23,924 bases of DNA from positions 1 through 23,924 of the forward strand of contig CAMBXJ010000010.1 in the NCBI GenBank assembly GCA_945871455.1. The letters run 5' to 3'. The DNA comes from Asaia bogorensis. Lineage in GTDB: Bacteria > Pseudomonadota > Alphaproteobacteria > Acetobacterales > Acetobacteraceae. Shown piece after piece: positions 23,207 to 23,924 of this stretch (the first letter of the stretch is position 1; each line of letters opens with the position of its first letter). Position numbers and translations under genes: made by a program. A model generated the notes under the pieces. The model made no database searches. It was given only the letters and a program-made list of their open reading frames with translations, and was not told the DNA's origin.

Positions 23207-23924
23207 CCGCCGCCGTCGCCAGGATTTCCCGGGTGCAGGGCGGTGGGACCCCGCATGACGTGCAGTTCAATCCGGCGTCCCTGAAGGTCGGGCTGACCAA
23301 CCGCATCCAGGACGAGGATACGTCCGGCACCGGCGGCCAGCCGCGACAGAACACGCGGGTGACGACCTCCAAACTGGAAACCGAGTTGATCTACGACACG
23401 ACCGAAACCGGGTCGGACGTGCGGATCAAGACCAAAGAACTGAAGGACATGGCGATCGCCGCCCCGGCAACGCCGCCCGCCCCGGCGAAGATCGAGTTCC
23501 GCTGGGGCAATTTCAAATTCGTGGGCGTGATTGAAAGCCTGAACGAGACCCTGGATTTCTGGGCGGCCGAGGGCGTGCCGCTGCGCTCCACCATCCAGCT
23601 TGTGATCCAGAACGTCGATGGCGGCGCCGATACGAACGCGTCGGGCACGCTGGCCAGCGCCACGCTCAATCCGATCCCGGCCGGCGGCACGGGAACCACG
23701 GGTGCCGCGACCGCCGCGGGCGATCCGCGCGCCGGACGCGCCGTGGCCGCCGCCAACGGGATCGAGAACATGCGTATGACGGCGGGCGGGGCTGTTGCCG
23801 TCAGCGCCGGGGTGCAACTGCGCGCCGCCGCGGGGTTCAGCCTCAGTGCCGGGGCTTCAGCGGGGGTGGGCATTGGGGCCTCGGCCGGCGCGGGCATTGG
23901 TATCGGCGCCGGTGCGGGCATATC
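23203..23924 (+). CDS. CIS tube protein, Afp7-type baseplate adaptor (partial, runs off right edge)
   Basis: 240 codons are visible. The N-terminal domain has FNPASLKV (22-29), TTSKLETELIYDTTETGSDV (55-74) and FRWGNFKFVGVIESLNET..PLRSTIQL (99-133), the layout of the contractile-injection-system tube protein family. Afp7 and Pvc7 link the tube to the baseplate hub and usually carry a LysM domain. GDPRAGRAVAAANGIENMR (173-191) is a conserved-looking segment of the family. From about 195 the sequence becomes a Gly/Ala/Ser/Val/Ile low-complexity tract to the edge, so the true C-terminus and any LysM domain are not visible. Confidence 0.88.
   Translation, partial: MTAAVARISRVQGGGTPHDVQFNPASLKVGLTNRIQDEDTSGTGGQPRQNTRVTTSKLETELIYDTTETGSDVRIKTKELKDMAIAAPATPPAPAKIEFRWGNFKFVGVIESLNETLDFWAAEGVPLRSTIQLVIQNVDGGADTNASGTLASATLNPIPAGGTGTTGAATAAGDPRAGRAVAAANGIENMRMTAGGAVAVSAGVQLRAAAGFSLSAGASAGVGIGASAGAGIGIGAGAGI

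Larger units (their letters stand above)
16370..23924 (+). other. Extracellular contractile injection system (eCIS) locus, 5' part
   Basis: Regulatory region plus at least eight co-directional genes: DUF3467-like, DUF4255, adaptor, sheath, tube, sheath 2, tube 2, CIS tube protein. Two sheaths, two tubes and DUF4255 together identify an eCIS rather than a T6SS (no TssB/TssC pair, TssJLM or ClpV in view) or an R-type pyocin (no DUF4255 there). The remaining baseplate, ATPase, tape measure and cargo genes should lie to the right of the window. Confidence 0.88.

Noticed and set aside
16537..23924. Prophage or R-type tailocin, or a type VI secretion system
   Set aside because: No capsid, terminase, lysis or T6SS membrane-complex genes are visible, while DUF4255, the Afp7-like protein and duplicated sheath/tube genes fit an eCIS.
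1..23924. CRISPR arrays, tRNA or rRNA genes, insertion sequences with transposase
   Set aside because: I looked for regularly spaced direct repeats, tRNA-like cloverleaf ends and transposase motifs and saw none.

Overview
The window is GC-rich DNA from an alphaproteobacterium, most likely of the Rhodospirillales (Acetobacteraceae-like). The run hisS-prfA-prmC-DUF4167 is a gene order I associate with that group, coding frames have strongly GC-biased third positions, and the intergenic gaps carry the palindromic repeats common in alphaproteobacterial genomes. The assignment rests on gene content and family resemblance; no database search was possible.

Left part (1-8705, mostly minus strand) is housekeeping. 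It holds a membrane-anchored histidine-kinase-like protein whose phospho-acceptor His position is Thr (cut by the left edge), rpmB with a good sigma70-type promoter, a small unknown protein, an Atm1-type ABC exporter, and a divergent DUF4743/NUDIX hydrolase on the plus strand. It ends with the operon hisS-prfA-prmC-DUF4167, which is interrupted between prfA and prmC by a palindromic repeat. The middle (9055-13901, plus strand) has a solitary TupA-like ATP-grasp protein and a translationally coupled hyuA-hyuB pair (hydantoinase/5-oxoprolinase type). A tandem 27-bp repeat has expanded inside hyuA. About 1.1 kb without a convincing gene follows, with two palindromic repeat elements and an AT-rich stretch.

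Right part (15036 to the window end) is the notable region: the start of an extracellular contractile injection system (eCIS, a phage-tail-like particle related to Afp/PVC/MAC). A sigma54 activator (bEBP) with a degenerate receiver domain comes first. At its 3' end lie four TGT(C/A)AC(A/C) repeats, then an IHF-like site, then a well-placed sigma54 promoter (GG-N10-GC). Next come a DUF3467-like protein, a DUF4255 (Pvc16/Afp16) tail-terminator protein, a protein with a carboxypeptidase-regulatory-like segment, a small ORF carrying a long palindrome, sheath 1, tube 1, sheath 2, tube 2 and an Afp7-like CIS tube protein cut by the right edge. Most junctions are overlapping (ATGA or TGATG), so this reads as one operon. 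Baseplate, tape measure, AAA+ ATPase, fibre and any cargo would lie beyond the window.

The best candidate for something undescribed is the control of this eCIS by its own, apparently phosphorylation-independent sigma54 activator through a promoter-proximal array of sites. The palindromic elements and hairpins between structural genes (18330-18431, 20399-20502) may add post-transcriptional control.
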